Shown here in pieces: positions 1 to 8,284 of a stretch of DNA of 64,000 bases (its first letter is position 1; every line of letters begins with the position of its first letter). The position numbers were made by a program, and so were the translations under genes. Where the stretch lies: assembly GCF_017874575.1 (NCBI RefSeq), contig NZ_JAGGLU010000004.1, positions 1-64,000 of the forward strand. Direction: 5' to 3'. This stretch comes from Lactobacillus colini. GTDB lineage: Bacteria; Bacillota; Bacilli; Lactobacillales; Lactobacillaceae. Under the pieces are notes generated by a model that worked only from the letters and a program-made list of their open reading frames with translations, was not told the DNA's origin and did not search any database.

Positions 1-94
1 TTTCTATAAAATTTTGATTTGGATATTAATACTGAACTAACCAAACAAGAAAATTTATTAAAAATATTGATATTACTTGACTTTAGGTGGAAAA

Positions 95-131
95 GTGCAT
101 CCCTTCATTACTTCAACGGTTAGGGATGCAC
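95..131 (-). terminator. Terminator after the ArpU-like gene
   Basis: A perfect 10-bp stem (GTGCATCCCT with AGGGATGCAC) around a 17-nt loop lies 3 nt past the stop codon of the minus-strand gene at 134-580. It is followed on that strand by TTTT. A weaker T-run on the other side could also stop plus-strand transcripts. Confidence 0.75.
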
Positions 132-133
132 CT

Positions 134-580
134 TTAATTTTTATAAGCGTGTAAGTCTATAATATTTTCTAAGTTCCTTGCTACTTGACAAATTAAGAAC
201 CTATCAGCGAATTCTAAAAGAGCTTCTTTTCTTTTTTTATAGTATGCGCTTTGCTCATAGCCACTGTTAACGATTTTATTTCTAAGAGAAATATTATTAA
301 TTTCACTTTTTAAAATCCGTTTATAAGGCTTACTTTGAGTATCTGTGCATAAATTTACAGCATCTATTGCACTTTCATATTGTTCATTAGCTTCTTTAAT
401 CATTAAAAAGTAATTCGTTGCTGCATCTTCTTTAGGTGTATTGGTTACCTTTACACCTGTATAGTTGATACCCTTTAGATTTTTGAAATTAGCTAGCCTT
501 GGAAGTTTATTATTTATAAAATCCAGAGTATTCCTTATAGTTTCTTTTTTATTTATTTCTATAGTTGCTATGTTCTGCAT
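134..580 (-). CDS. ArpU/RinA-like phage transcriptional regulator (orphan)
   Basis: The 148-residue protein resembles the ArpU family, which in phages of lactic acid bacteria and enterococci is a late-gene transcription activator sitting just before the terminase genes. What I see is a charged, mostly helical protein with the family-like C-terminal signature YYKKRKEALLEFADRF (about residues 113-128). The start is ATG with GAGG 6 nt upstream. The neighbours are host genes: the next gene upstream on this strand is ribF, and a terminator follows directly. It is therefore either a prophage remnant or the edge of a prophage lying outside the window to the left. The family call is by eye; a generic phage-associated helical protein is the alternative. 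Confidence 0.6.
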   Translation of the reverse strand: MQNIATIEINKKETIRNTLDFINNKLPRLANFKNLKGINYTGVKVTNTPKEDAATNYFLMIKEANEQYESAIDAVNLCTDTQSKPYKRILKSEINNISLRNKIVNSGYEQSAYYKKRKEALLEFADRFLICQVARNLENIIDLHAYKN

Positions 581-671
581 ACTCTACCTCTTTCACATGC
601 TTTATTTTTATGATTACAGGTAAATACAATTTTATCATTAATTATTTTATGCTCTTTATATTTCGCTGACA

Positions 672-707
672 CAAAATAAAAAGGCTCATTGTAAAATTCA
701 ATGAACC
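672..707 (-). terminator. Probable terminator of the truB-ribF transcript
   Basis: Near-complete 9-bp stem (GGCTCATTG with CAATGAACC, one mismatch) with a 7-nt loop. On the minus strand it is followed by TTTTTATTTTG. It is the first hairpin with a T-run downstream of ribF. Confidence 0.6.
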
Positions 708-746
708 CTTATATAAAATTCTTTGATTGTCCTATCTTTGATCGTT

Positions 747-782
747 TAATATTGTTCTTAATATTGCTCCTAATATTGAAAT
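747..782. repeat. Three 12-nt phased repeats of TAATATTG
   Basis: Units start at 747, 759 and 771. Each begins TAATATTG and ends in a different 4-nt tail (TTCT, CTCC, AAAT). The 12-nt spacing is exact. The stretch lies in the gene-free region between the phage-type gene and ribF; no function is evident. Confidence 0.7.
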
Positions 783-965
783 TTTTTAAGTTAATCACCA
801 AAATGAATAAACTAAAATAATTGTCAAAAAGCTGTAATACCAAGCTTTATTACTAATTATGAATTTTTATTTTTATGCCTAGCATTTGATGCAAGGGAAG
901 TGCTAAAAATATTTTAAATTGAAGCAATAATATTATTTTTACAATTATAAAACAATGATTACTTA

Positions 966-1901
966 CTAATTATCTTGAAAATAGTCTTTAATATCCTGTT
1001 CGTCCCTCTTCATTTGGTCTATTAATCCATCTAAGCTATCAAACTTAATTTCACCACGCATGAACTTATACCATTCAATTGTCATTTGCTTTCCATATGC
1101 TTCTTCACTAAAGTCAAATAAGTTTGCCTCAATAGTAAGTTCTTTATTATCAAAAGTGTCATTATACCCTACATTGGTCATTGCTTCATACCACTTATTA
1201 TCAATTTTGACCCTTGTAGCATAGACGCCTTCTTTAGGAAGCGCTTTTATAGGATTGATCTTTAAATTAGCCGTTGGAAAACCTAGTTGATGGCCGCGAC
1301 GATATCCATGAACGATTTCACCGCTAATTTTATATGGATAACCTAGTAATTTCTTTACTAACGGGAAATTACCATTTTTTATTGCTTGTCGAATACTTGT
1401 TGATCCAATTTTTTCACCATAAAAAGTTTGTTTAGGTTCAACTTTAACTTTAAATTTTCCCTTAGCAAATTTAGGGAGATTTTGAACATTATCTACAGAT
1501 TTATCTGGACCATAAGTATAATCAAAGCCCGCTACAACTGTGTCAACCTTAAGCTTTAAAAGAACATTATCTACATACTCTTGAGGACTCAACTGACTAA
1601 ATTCCCTAGTAAAGTTAATTATTACTAAATAATCAACACCTAATTTTTCCATTTCGAGTGCTTTTTCTTCATTAGTAGTAATATAACTAATCTTATTTTT
1701 AGAAAATAATTCTTGTGGATGATGATTAAATGTCATTACCATCAACGGTATATTTTTTTCTAGAGCAATTGCTTTAGCATCATTTATTAATTTTTGATGG
1801 CCTCGATGAACGCCATCAAAAAAGCCAACTGCTAATACCACACTTTTATCAGTTAATTCTTTATCCCATGGATAATTTAATGTAATAGTTTTCAATTTCA
1901 A
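966..1901 (-). CDS. ribF: Bifunctional riboflavin kinase / FMN adenylyltransferase
   Basis: Converts riboflavin to FMN and then FAD in the cytoplasm. At 311 residues it has the usual bacterial RibF length. The N-terminal adenylyltransferase carries GFFDGVHRGH (residues 26-35) and STSIRQAI (about 168-175). The C-terminal kinase domain carries GFPTANL (about 207-213). The start is TTG, five bases after the truB stop, with a weak AGG upstream; this matches the usual MK-rich N-terminus, so I keep it. It is the last gene of the rimP-infB-truB block. No FMN riboswitch is visible because the gene rides on the truB transcript. Its product is also the supply of FMN and FAD for the flavin-based electron transfer genes at 37791-45043. 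Confidence 0.95.
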   Translation of the reverse strand: MKLKTITLNYPWDKELTDKSVVLAVGFFDGVHRGHQKLINDAKAIALEKNIPLMVMTFNHHPQELFSKNKISYITTNEEKALEMEKLGVDYLVIINFTREFSQLSPQEYVDNVLLKLKVDTVVAGFDYTYGPDKSVDNVQNLPKFAKGKFKVKVEPKQTFYGEKIGSTSIRQAIKNGNFPLVKKLLGYPYKISGEIVHGYRRGHQLGFPTANLKINPIKALPKEGVYATRVKIDNKWYEAMTNVGYNDTFDNKELTIEANLFDFSEEAYGKQMTIEWYKFMRGEIKFDSLDGLIDQMKRDEQDIKDYFQDN

Positions 1902-1906
1902 TCTAC

Positions 1907-2800
1907 CTACTCATTTTTAAGTAACATTAAATCAGGTCGATATTCTTTACCTTTTTTCTTATAAATCGCCTTAACTATTCCATTATAGCTTAAAGCTACT
2001 ATATCAGGCACATTATTTAATCTAACACTTGCACCATTTTTTACACGTGAGAATTGTTCAGTAGATAATTCGATATTAGTTAAATCAGAAAAAAATGTAT
2101 TAATTGACTGTAGCCATTTGTTAGGAGTATCGATATTTGCTTCAATATCTTCAAGAGTTACTGCTTGACTCATATCATAACCAGAACTTTCCGTTCTTGT
2201 TAATTCAGTCATTACAGCAGGTACGTTTAAAATCTCGCCTAAATCATTAACCAAAGATCTGACATAGGTTCCTTTGGAGCATTTAACAGAAAAACTAAAG
2301 CTCTCTGTTTTTAATTCAGAATCATAAATAGGATCAGAGGTGAGTGTATAGTTATAGACTCTTACTTCTCTTTCGGGACGTTCAACCTCAATTCCCTCTC
2401 TAGCATATTCATAAAGTCGCTTGCCATTAACTCTTACAGCAGAATAGATTGGTGGTAGTTGCTTGATATTTCCTGTCAACTTCTTCATGACCAGCTCAAT
2501 TTCATTACTAGAAAATGGCTCTAGAATTTTTTTAGTAGCTAAAATTTTACCATCTAAGTCATAGCTATCAGTTGCCTGCCCTAGCATTCCCTTACCAAGG
2601 TAAGACTTAGGTTTTAAATGCATTAATTCAATTAGCTTAGTTGCCTGTCCAATAGCAATTGGTAATACACCATTAACTTCTGGATCTAAAGTGCCAGCAT
2701 GACCAATTTTTTTGATATGCAAGATTTTACGCAATTTATAAACACAATCACTACTTGTCATACCACGAGGTTTATTTAAAACAATAATTCCATTTAACAT
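1907..2800 (-). CDS. truB: tRNA pseudouridine-55 synthase
   Basis: Makes pseudouridine 55 in the T-loop of elongator tRNAs. The 297-residue protein has the family core [15 protein letters not shown] with catalytic Asp39, the later motif [18 protein letters not shown] and the conserved [11 protein letters not shown] segment. The start is ATG with AGGAG 8 nt upstream. A strong hairpin terminator (2821-2845) lies between rbfA and this gene, so truB-ribF expression depends on read-through or on an unseen promoter; only about 20 bp separate hairpin and start. The pairing truB-ribF is standard in Firmicutes. Confidence 0.96.
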   Translation of the reverse strand: MLNGIIVLNKPRGMTSSDCVYKLRKILHIKKIGHAGTLDPEVNGVLPIAIGQATKLIELMHLKPKSYLGKGMLGQATDSYDLDGKILATKKILEPFSSNEIELVMKKLTGNIKQLPPIYSAVRVNGKRLYEYAREGIEVERPEREVRVYNYTLTSDPIYDSELKTESFSFSVKCSKGTYVRSLVNDLGEILNVPAVMTELTRTESSGYDMSQAVTLEDIEANIDTPNKWLQSINTFFSDLTNIELSTEQFSRVKNGASVRLNNVPDIVALSYNGIVKAIYKKKGKEYRPDLMLLKNE

Positions 2801-2820
2801 ATATTTTTCTCCTCTTATGA

Positions 2821-2845
2821 AAAAAGCGCCTTACGGCGCTTTTTA
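2821..2845 (-). terminator. Intergenic terminator-like hairpin between rbfA and truB
   Basis: Stem GCGCC/GGCGC extended by A-T pairs, with an A-run on one side and a T-run on the other, so it can work in either direction. It starts directly after the rbfA stop codon. The truB ribosome binding site follows within 20 nt, so termination here is probably partial. Confidence 0.7.
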
Positions 2846-3214
2846 TTAATTTTGCTTTCTACGAGCTTCATCAGCTTTTTTAACTTCTCTAATTAGATTA
2901 TCAATCTTACTACCATAAGCTACAGAGGTATCACGTTTAAAAATTAGTTCTGGAACTTTATAAACAGTAAGAACTTGACCAAGCAAGTGCCGCATAACTC
3001 CCTTAGCTTTTTCTAAGCCTGCTGCAGTATCTTGCTCTACTTTAGGGTCATCTGATAATAAGCTATAGTAAACAGTTGCATATGATAGATCATTAGTACA
3101 TTCAACTGCTGTAATTGTTACATCAGCAACACGTGGATCGCGAATATCTTTACGTAATATCTTAGTTAATTCACGTAATATTTCGCCTTCTACACGCCCA
3201 ATTCTATGTTTCAT
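2846..3214 (-). CDS. rbfA: Ribosome-binding factor A
   Basis: Assists late maturation of the 30S subunit by binding the 5' helix of 16S rRNA. The 122-residue protein is full length for the family (usually 115-130) and shows the KH-like fold signature RDPR.ADVTIT near residue 27 and the region YKVPELIFKRDTS near residues 85-97. The start is ATG preceded by AAGGAAGG. It follows infB at 35 nt in the same orientation, as in most Firmicutes. Confidence 0.95.
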   Translation of the reverse strand: MKHRIGRVEGEILRELTKILRKDIRDPRVADVTITAVECTNDLSYATVYYSLLSDDPKVEQDTAAGLEKAKGVMRHLLGQVLTVYKVPELIFKRDTSVAYGSKIDNLIREVKKADEARRKQN

Positions 3215-3249
3215 AGATAGTACCTTCCTTTTTTTACTAAAGCGTTGAT

Positions 3250-5895
3250 CTATTCAACAGGCACTTCTTGCATTTCGTAAGCTTCTAATTGGTCATCTAC
3301 CTTAATATCGTTAAAGTTTTCAATAGTTAAACCACAATCGAAACCTTGCTTAACCTCTTTGACATCATCTTTAAATCTCTTAAGTGAAGCAACTTTACCA
3401 TCATATTTAACGATACCATCTCTAATGACACGGATACCTGAATCGCGAGTTACATAACCGCTATCGACAAATGCACCTGCAATAGTACCTACCTTAGATA
3501 CTTTCCAAGTTTCACGAACAGTTAAGCTACCAGTAACTTTTTCTTCATAGGTAGGTTCAAGCATACCTTTCATAGCTGCTTCAACATCATCCATCGCTTT
3601 GTAAATAATGTTGTATAAACGAATATCGACATTATCGCTTTCTGCCTGACTTTTAGCAGTTGCGGTTGGACGAACATTAAAACCAATAATGAAGGCATTT
3701 GATGCACCAGCTAAAGTAACATCAGACTCATTAATGGCACCTACACCTGAGTGAATGATATTTACACGAACACCTTCAACATCAATTTTTTCAAGAGATT
3801 GCTGTAACGCTTCGGCAGAACCTTGAACATCAGCTTTAAGAACAATGTCAACTTCTTTCATGTTTTCTCTCTTCATTGTGTCAAATAAGTTATCAAGAGT
3901 AACATGTTGTACATTTTCGCGTTGTTTTTCAAGAGCATTTTTAGCACGTTGTTCACCAACGCTTCTAGCAGTCTTTTCATCATCAAAGACAACTAACTTA
4001 TCAGCTGATGAAGGAACATCATTTAATCCAGTAATTTCAACTGGCGTAGATGGTGTAGCCTTTTTAACACGACGACCTTTATCATTAGTCATGACACGGA
4101 CACGTCCGTAAGTATCTCCAATAACAATTGGATCACCAATCTTTAAAGTACCTTGTTGAACTAATAAGTCAGCTACAGGTCCGCGACCTTTGTCTAGTCT
4201 AGCTTCGACAACAGTACCAATTGCTTTTTGTTGTGGGTCTGCTTGTAGTTCCATCACATCTGCTTGTAGCAAGATCATTTGAAGCAGGTCATCAACATTT
4301 TCACCAGTCTTTGCAGAAATCTTTACAAAGATTGTGTCACCACCCCAATCTTCTGGAACAAGACCATATTTCATTAGTTGTTCCATAACATGATCAGGAT
4401 TTGCACCAGGTTTATCAATCTTGTTAACAGCAACAATAATTGGAACTTGGGCACTTTTAGCATGATCAATGGCTTCAATAGTCTGTGGCATTACACCATC
4501 GTCAGCTGCTACAACTAAAACGACAATATCAGTAATTTCTGCACCACGAGCACGCATGTTAGAAAATGCAGCATGTCCTGGAGTATCTAAGAAAGTAATC
4601 AATCTATCGTCCAGTCTTACTTGGTAAGCACCAATACTTTGAGTAATACCACCAGCTTCGTGCTCAGAAACATTGGTATGACGCAAGCGGTCTAATAAAG
4701 TGGTCTTACCGTGGTCTACGTGTCCCATAATAGTTACTACAGGTGGACGTTTAACTTGATTCTTAGACTCTTTAGAAGCTTCCATTTCCTTAGTGTATAA
4801 GTTATCAATATCAGAAATATCTTCATGAACTTTCTCTTCAGACTCAATGCCATATTCAGCTGCTAAAAGTTCAATAGTATCTTTATCCAGAGATTGATTT
4901 TGATTAGTCATTACACCCAGCATAAATAGCTTCTTAACGATTTCAGCTGGTTCTCTATGTAATATTTTACCTAAATCTTGAGCATTCATACCTTCTTCAT
5001 AAACTAATACTTCTGGCAATGGACGCTCTTTTCTTTGAGTAGGTTGCTTCTTTACTTCAGTATGTTGTGTGCGTTGCTTTTTCTTATTTCGACGGCGACG
5101 TGCCTTGTCAGAACGTTCATTTCTTTGACGCTCATAATCAGCTGAATCATGACGCTTCTTATTTGATTTACTAAAGTCTTTTGCTCTATTTGGTTTAGAG
5201 TCTGGCTTTTCAACTGGAGGAGTTGGAATGGAAGCGACACGCTCAACTTTCTTTACCTTTGGTTTATTTCTAGCAGGAGATGGCTTAATAATTTTAGGGC
5301 CAACTGGCTTTTTACTTGCCTCTACATGGGCTTTAACAGCTTCGGCTCCTTCTTTTATAATTGGTCTTCTCTGATTACGCGTAGGATTTTCCTCTTTCTT
5401 TACGCTCTTATTAGGAGCTGATTTAGGTTTATTTTGTTCTTCATGCCATTTTTGACGTGAAATTCTTGCTTGTGCATCAAGCTCCCCAGCTTCTGCACGT
5501 TGCTTCTTTTTAAATTGCTTTAATAAATCTCTAGCAGCTGGACGCGGACTATTACTATCTGCTTGCTCATGTTTATTATTCCGCCGGCGATCATTAGAAT
5601 TCTTAAAATGACGCTTATTTTTATTATGATTGTCATTTTTCTTTTTTTCTTTATGATCTCGTTTTCTAATCGCACCAACTGAAATTTTTATTTTACTTTT
5701 TCCTTTGGATTGATTATTTTCAGCTTTTGATGATTTAGCAGTCTTGAAGCTACTCATTAATTTAGAAACTTGCGCATCATCCAATGAGGACATGTGACTT
5801 TTGACATCAAACCCTAGTCCCTTTGCCTTATCAACAACGGCCTTATTATCGATGCCTAATTCTTTTGCTACTTCATAAATTCTCTTTTTAGCCAT
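3250..5895 (-). CDS. infB: Translation initiation factor IF-2
   Basis: GTPase that brings initiator tRNA to the 30S subunit and promotes subunit joining. The 881-residue protein has a long Lys/Arg/Gln-rich, low-complexity N-terminal region (about residues 50-300), then a G domain with GHVDHGKTT (about 390), DTPGHAAF and NKIDK, then the EF-Tu-like and C-terminal initiator-binding domains. I start it at the ATG at 5895, which begins [15 protein letters not shown] and has AAGGAG 9 nt upstream. An in-frame TTG one codon earlier sits closer to the same site, so either could be used. The ylxQ stop codon overlaps the ribosome binding region, so translation is probably coupled. Confidence 0.97.
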   Translation of the reverse strand: MAKKRIYEVAKELGIDNKAVVDKAKGLGFDVKSHMSSLDDAQVSKLMSSFKTAKSSKAENNQSKGKSKIKISVGAIRKRDHKEKKKNDNHNKNKRHFKNSNDRRRNNKHEQADSNSPRPAARDLLKQFKKKQRAEAGELDAQARISRQKWHEEQNKPKSAPNKSVKKEENPTRNQRRPIIKEGAEAVKAHVEASKKPVGPKIIKPSPARNKPKVKKVERVASIPTPPVEKPDSKPNRAKDFSKSNKKRHDSADYERQRNERSDKARRRRNKKKQRTQHTEVKKQPTQRKERPLPEVLVYEEGMNAQDLGKILHREPAEIVKKLFMLGVMTNQNQSLDKDTIELLAAEYGIESEEKVHEDISDIDNLYTKEMEASKESKNQVKRPPVVTIMGHVDHGKTTLLDRLRHTNVSEHEAGGITQSIGAYQVRLDDRLITFLDTPGHAAFSNMRARGAEITDIVVLVVAADDGVMPQTIEAIDHAKSAQVPIIVAVNKIDKPGANPDHVMEQLMKYGLVPEDWGGDTIFVKISAKTGENVDDLLQMILLQADVMELQADPQQKAIGTVVEARLDKGRGPVADLLVQQGTLKIGDPIVIGDTYGRVRVMTNDKGRRVKKATPSTPVEITGLNDVPSSADKLVVFDDEKTARSVGEQRAKNALEKQRENVQHVTLDNLFDTMKRENMKEVDIVLKADVQGSAEALQQSLEKIDVEGVRVNIIHSGVGAINESDVTLAGASNAFIIGFNVRPTATAKSQAESDNVDIRLYNIIYKAMDDVEAAMKGMLEPTYEEKVTGSLTVRETWKVSKVGTIAGAFVDSGYVTRDSGIRVIRDGIVKYDGKVASLKRFKDDVKEVKQGFDCGLTIENFNDIKVDDQLEAYEMQEVPVE

Positions 5896-5899
5896 CAAA

Positions 5900-6211
5900 T
5901 CACACTCCTTTATTTAATTTTTTAATTATAGCTTGACTAAAGCCAGGATCAGCAATTGCAACTATCTTTCTCTTCTTTCCTAAAGCACTAGTAAGTTGGT
6001 CAGCAGTAAATAAGTCACAAACAAAAATTTTTTGCTTACGATTTAAAAATTCTAGCTTATCTCTAGTATTTTTGCTTAAATCTGAAGCAATAAAAATAAT
6101 TTTTAACTTGCGGTGTATTAATCCTAACTTAACTGCATCAAAGCCACTAATTAGCTTTCCTGCACGCTGTGTCAAACCTAAAAAATTTAAAACTAATTTA
6201 TCACTTTGCAA
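5900..6211 (-). CDS. ylxQ: L7Ae-family RNA-binding protein YlxQ
   Basis: Small RNA-binding protein of the ribosomal L7Ae/L30e family encoded between ylxR and infB in Firmicutes; its exact role is not established. The 103-residue sequence contains the family start [13 protein letters not shown] (about residues 11-23) and the core [12 protein letters not shown]. The start is TTG directly after the ylxR stop, with GGTGATG upstream. Tight spacing on both sides (2 nt to ylxR, 4 nt to the infB ATG) indicates translational coupling within the nusA-infB operon. Confidence 0.88.
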   Translation of the reverse strand: MQSDKLVLNFLGLTQRAGKLISGFDAVKLGLIHRKLKIIFIASDLSKNTRDKLEFLNRKQKIFVCDLFTADQLTSALGKKRKIVAIADPGFSQAIIKKLNKGV

Positions 6212-6213
6212 AG

Positions 6214-6510
6214 TTATTCATCACCAAACAATTCTTTTCTTGCCTTTTGGTGGTCCACATATGCATAAAGCTCTTTATAGAAATCGTCAGAAATTTTTGT
6301 TCCTAAACTTTTTTCTAAAACTCTATTTTTTTGCGCTTCTGCAATTTTTTCTGGCTCTAAAGAAACATATGCTCCGCGCCCGGACTTTTTACCAGTTGGA
6401 TCTACGTAAACATTTTTTTCTTTATCAACTACAATTCTTACTAATTCTTTTTTAGGAGCCATCGTGTTGGTCAAAAGATCTTTACGCATTGGAATCTTTC
6501 TTTTTTTCAA
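6214..6510 (-). CDS. ylxR: YlxR/RnpM family RNA-binding protein
   Basis: DUF448 protein. Family members have been described as modulators of RNase P (RnpM) and as nucleoid-associated regulators. The 98-residue sequence begins MKKRKIPMRKDLLTNTM and contains the conserved GRGAYVS segment (about residues 44-50). The usual family N-terminus is M-K-x-R-K-I-P, so I use the TTG at 6510 with AGGTG 7 nt upstream rather than the internal ATG at 6489. It sits in the nusA-ylxR-ylxQ-infB order. Confidence 0.9.
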   Translation of the reverse strand: MKKRKIPMRKDLLTNTMAPKKELVRIVVDKEKNVYVDPTGKKSGRGAYVSLEPEKIAEAQKNRVLEKSLGTKISDDFYKELYAYVDHQKARKELFGDE

Positions 6511-6526
6511 AGAAAATCACCTATCC

Positions 6527-7678
6527 TTATTCTTCTGTTTTATCTTCACTAACTTCTGAATTATCTTCTTGGTCTAATTCTGCATTGTTAGCTTCAGCAG
6601 TAGATTTATCTTCTTCGCTTGTGCTGGCTTCATCTACAAATTCAACTTGCGATTCTGGTTTAATATCAATCTTATAATTGGTTAATCTTGCAGCTAAGCG
6701 AACGTTTTGACCTTTTTTGCCAATTGCTAATGAGAGTTGGTAGTCAGGCACAATTACTAGAGCATTCTTTTCAGATTCATCATCACTAAATTGCACTGCA
6801 ATTACTTCCGCAGGATTAAGGGCATTGGCAATATAATCAGAGGGATCTTCCTCATATTTTACAACGTCAATATTTTCGCCACCTAATTCATTAACAATAT
6901 TCTGGATACGTGAACCTTTAGGACCAACGCAAGTACCTACTGGATCTACATTTGGATCATCGCTCTTAACGGCAATCTTTGTACGATCTCCAGCTTCGCG
7001 AGAAATAGAAACAATTTGTACAGTTCCATCATAAACTTCAGGAATTTCTTGTTCAAACAGTCTCTTCACTAAATCTGGGGCAGTTCTAGATACAACGATT
7101 TGAGCACCCTTAGAGTCTGTGCCAACCTTCTTAACTAACACACGAATTCGGTCTTGAGGATTGTAAACTTCACCATCTAATTGATCTTGAGGAGGCATAA
7201 CTGCTTCAACCTTACCAATTTTAACATAAACAAAGCGATTATCTTGTCTTTCAACAATCCCAGTCACAATTTCATCTAAATATTGTGAGTATTCAGCATA
7301 AATATGTTCTCTTTCAGCTTCACGTAAGCGCTGCATAATCACCTGCTTGGCAGTTTGTGCTGCTAACCGTCCAAAGTTTTTAGGTGTTACTTCAAACTTA
7401 ATTTCATCACCTAATTCATAGGCTCTATTAATTTCTAAAGCATCTTTTAGACTTACTTCAAGGCGGCTATCTTGGACCTCTTCTACAACAGTTTTAACTG
7501 CATTGACTCTAAAAGATCCCTTCTTTTCATCAAAAACAACTTCTACATTCTGAGCTTGATTATAATTCTTTTTGTATGCTGCTACTAAGGCTGCCTTAAT
7601 AGCATCGACAATAACTTCTTGTTTAATGCCTTTTTCTTTCTCTAAGATAGAAAAAGCCTCAACCATTTCATTTGCCAT
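6527..7678 (-). CDS. nusA: Transcription termination/antitermination factor NusA
   Basis: RNA polymerase-associated factor that modulates pausing, termination and antitermination. The 383 residues cover an N-terminal polymerase-binding domain (1-125), an S1 domain (about 130-200, IVTGIVERQDNRFVYVKIG) and two KH domains (GTCVGPKGSRIQNIV and IGKKGQNVRLAARL). A Glu/Asp/Ser-rich tail of about 30 residues follows instead of the extra acidic repeats of enterobacteria. The start is ATG; the ribosome binding site is weak (AAAGGA about 15 nt upstream), suggesting coupling to rimP. Confidence 0.97.
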   Translation of the reverse strand: MANEMVEAFSILEKEKGIKQEVIVDAIKAALVAAYKKNYNQAQNVEVVFDEKKGSFRVNAVKTVVEEVQDSRLEVSLKDALEINRAYELGDEIKFEVTPKNFGRLAAQTAKQVIMQRLREAEREHIYAEYSQYLDEIVTGIVERQDNRFVYVKIGKVEAVMPPQDQLDGEVYNPQDRIRVLVKKVGTDSKGAQIVVSRTAPDLVKRLFEQEIPEVYDGTVQIVSISREAGDRTKIAVKSDDPNVDPVGTCVGPKGSRIQNIVNELGGENIDVVKYEEDPSDYIANALNPAEVIAVQFSDDESEKNALVIVPDYQLSLAIGKKGQNVRLAARLTNYKIDIKPESQVEFVDEASTSEEDKSTAEANNAELDQEDNSEVSEDKTEE

Positions 7679-7698
7679 AAGTTTTTGATCAATCCTTT

Positions 7699-8175
7699 CT
7701 AAAATTCGATTGCAAAGCGGATATTGGCAATCGCACTACGGGGAATTTCTATTTCTTTTTTACGAGTTTTGATTTTAATTTCTAAATTTACAGTATTGTG
7801 ATCAAAATCCTTTAAAGTTCCCTCATAAACTTTATTTCCATCAATTTTTTTATATAAGCCAACGTGAATATATGATCCTCTAGCACGTTGCCAATCTGCC
7901 TCAGTCTTAATTGGACGTTCCAGTCCAGGAGAAGAAATTTCTAAAATATATGGTACTGGAAAAGGATCGGGATTAAGTTCATCTAGCTTTTCAGACACAA
8001 TATCACTCAAATTAGCAATTTCTTCAATGTCGATGCCTCCCGGAACTTTATCCACATAAATACGTAAATAATATTGTGACTTTTCTTTTACGTATTCAAC
8101 ATCTACTAACTCATCACCACGGGCTTCAGCTAGGGGAGTAACCATATTAGAAACAATCTCGGTAATTTTTGCCAA
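7699..8175 (-). CDS. rimP: Ribosome maturation factor RimP
   Basis: Needed for efficient 30S subunit assembly. I place the start at the TTG at 8175 ([20 protein letters not shown]), which has GGAGG 7 nt upstream and gives 158 residues, the usual family length. The longer frame reaching 8217 would run back through a terminator hairpin and is rejected. Family features are VDVEYVKE near the start, the DPIP-like segment [21 protein letters not shown] and a C-terminal Sm-like barrel. It is first in the rimP-nusA-ylxR-ylxQ-infB block and has its own promoter and a leader with a terminator hairpin. Confidence 0.96.
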   Translation of the reverse strand: MAKITEIVSNMVTPLAEARGDELVDVEYVKEKSQYYLRIYVDKVPGGIDIEEIANLSDIVSEKLDELNPDPFPVPYILEISSPGLERPIKTEADWQRARGSYIHVGLYKKIDGNKVYEGTLKDFDHNTVNLEIKIKTRKKEIEIPRSAIANIRFAIEF

Positions 8176-8190
8176 TTTTATTCCTCCGTA

Positions 8191-8219
8191 ATAAAAAGAG
8201 TGAGCATTACTGCTCACTC
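8191..8219 (-). terminator. Terminator after polC and in the rimP leader (candidate attenuator)
   Basis: A perfect 9-bp stem (GAGTGAGCA/TGCTCACTC) with a 4-nt loop is followed on the minus strand by TTTTTATTA and 1-2 nt later by the rimP ribosome binding site. Because a good promoter lies upstream of it (8246-8274), the hairpin sits inside the rimP 5' leader and could set how much transcript continues into rimP. Confidence 0.8.
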
Positions 8220-8245
8220 GAATTAGCTATTCGAACTTCATTGCT

Positions 8246-8274
8246 AGAATACCATATTTAGCTTGAATTGTAAA
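8246..8274 (-). promoter_or_regulatory. Promoter of the rimP-nusA-infB operon
   Basis: TTTACA (8274-8269), 17-nt spacer, TATTCT (8251-8246) on the minus strand. It starts 11 nt after the polC stop codon. Predicted start near 8239 gives a leader of about 65 nt that contains a small CGAAT/ATTCG-type hairpin and then the terminator hairpin. Confidence 0.7.
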
Positions 8275-8284
8275 TCTTGAAGTA

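Larger units (their letters stand above)
581..965. other. Gene-free stretch between the ArpU-like gene and ribF
   Basis: No convincing reading frame is present in 385 bp. It holds the ribosome binding site of the ArpU-like gene, a hairpin with T-run at 672-707 that can end the ribF transcript about 260 nt after its stop, and three phased TAATATTG repeats (747-782). An imperfect inverted pair (AGCATTT at about 882 with AAGTGCT at about 900) flanks a GATGCAAGGG core. I see no clear attachment-site duplication because the other prophage end, if any, is outside the window. Confidence 0.6.

Noticed and set aside
10..123. A plus-strand open stretch of 37 codons at the window start, ending in TAG inside the terminator hairpin
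   Set aside because: It has no ATG and no ribosome binding site, and a stop precedes it at 7-9. It could be the tail of a broken gene but cannot be supported from this window.
1902..2845. FMN riboswitch for ribF
   Set aside because: ribF follows truB by 5 nt; no RFN-type structure is visible upstream of either gene.
3845..4111. Plus-strand 88-codon frame inside infB
   Set aside because: Antisense shadow of a well-defined gene; no ribosome binding site.
6072..6455. Plus-strand 127-codon frame across ylxQ and ylxR
   Set aside because: Antisense to two recognised genes, with biased shadow composition rich in Leu and Phe.
8176..8217. Longer rimP start (GTG at 8217)
   Set aside because: It would include the terminator hairpin; the TTG at 8175 has a strong GGAGG and the family N-terminus.
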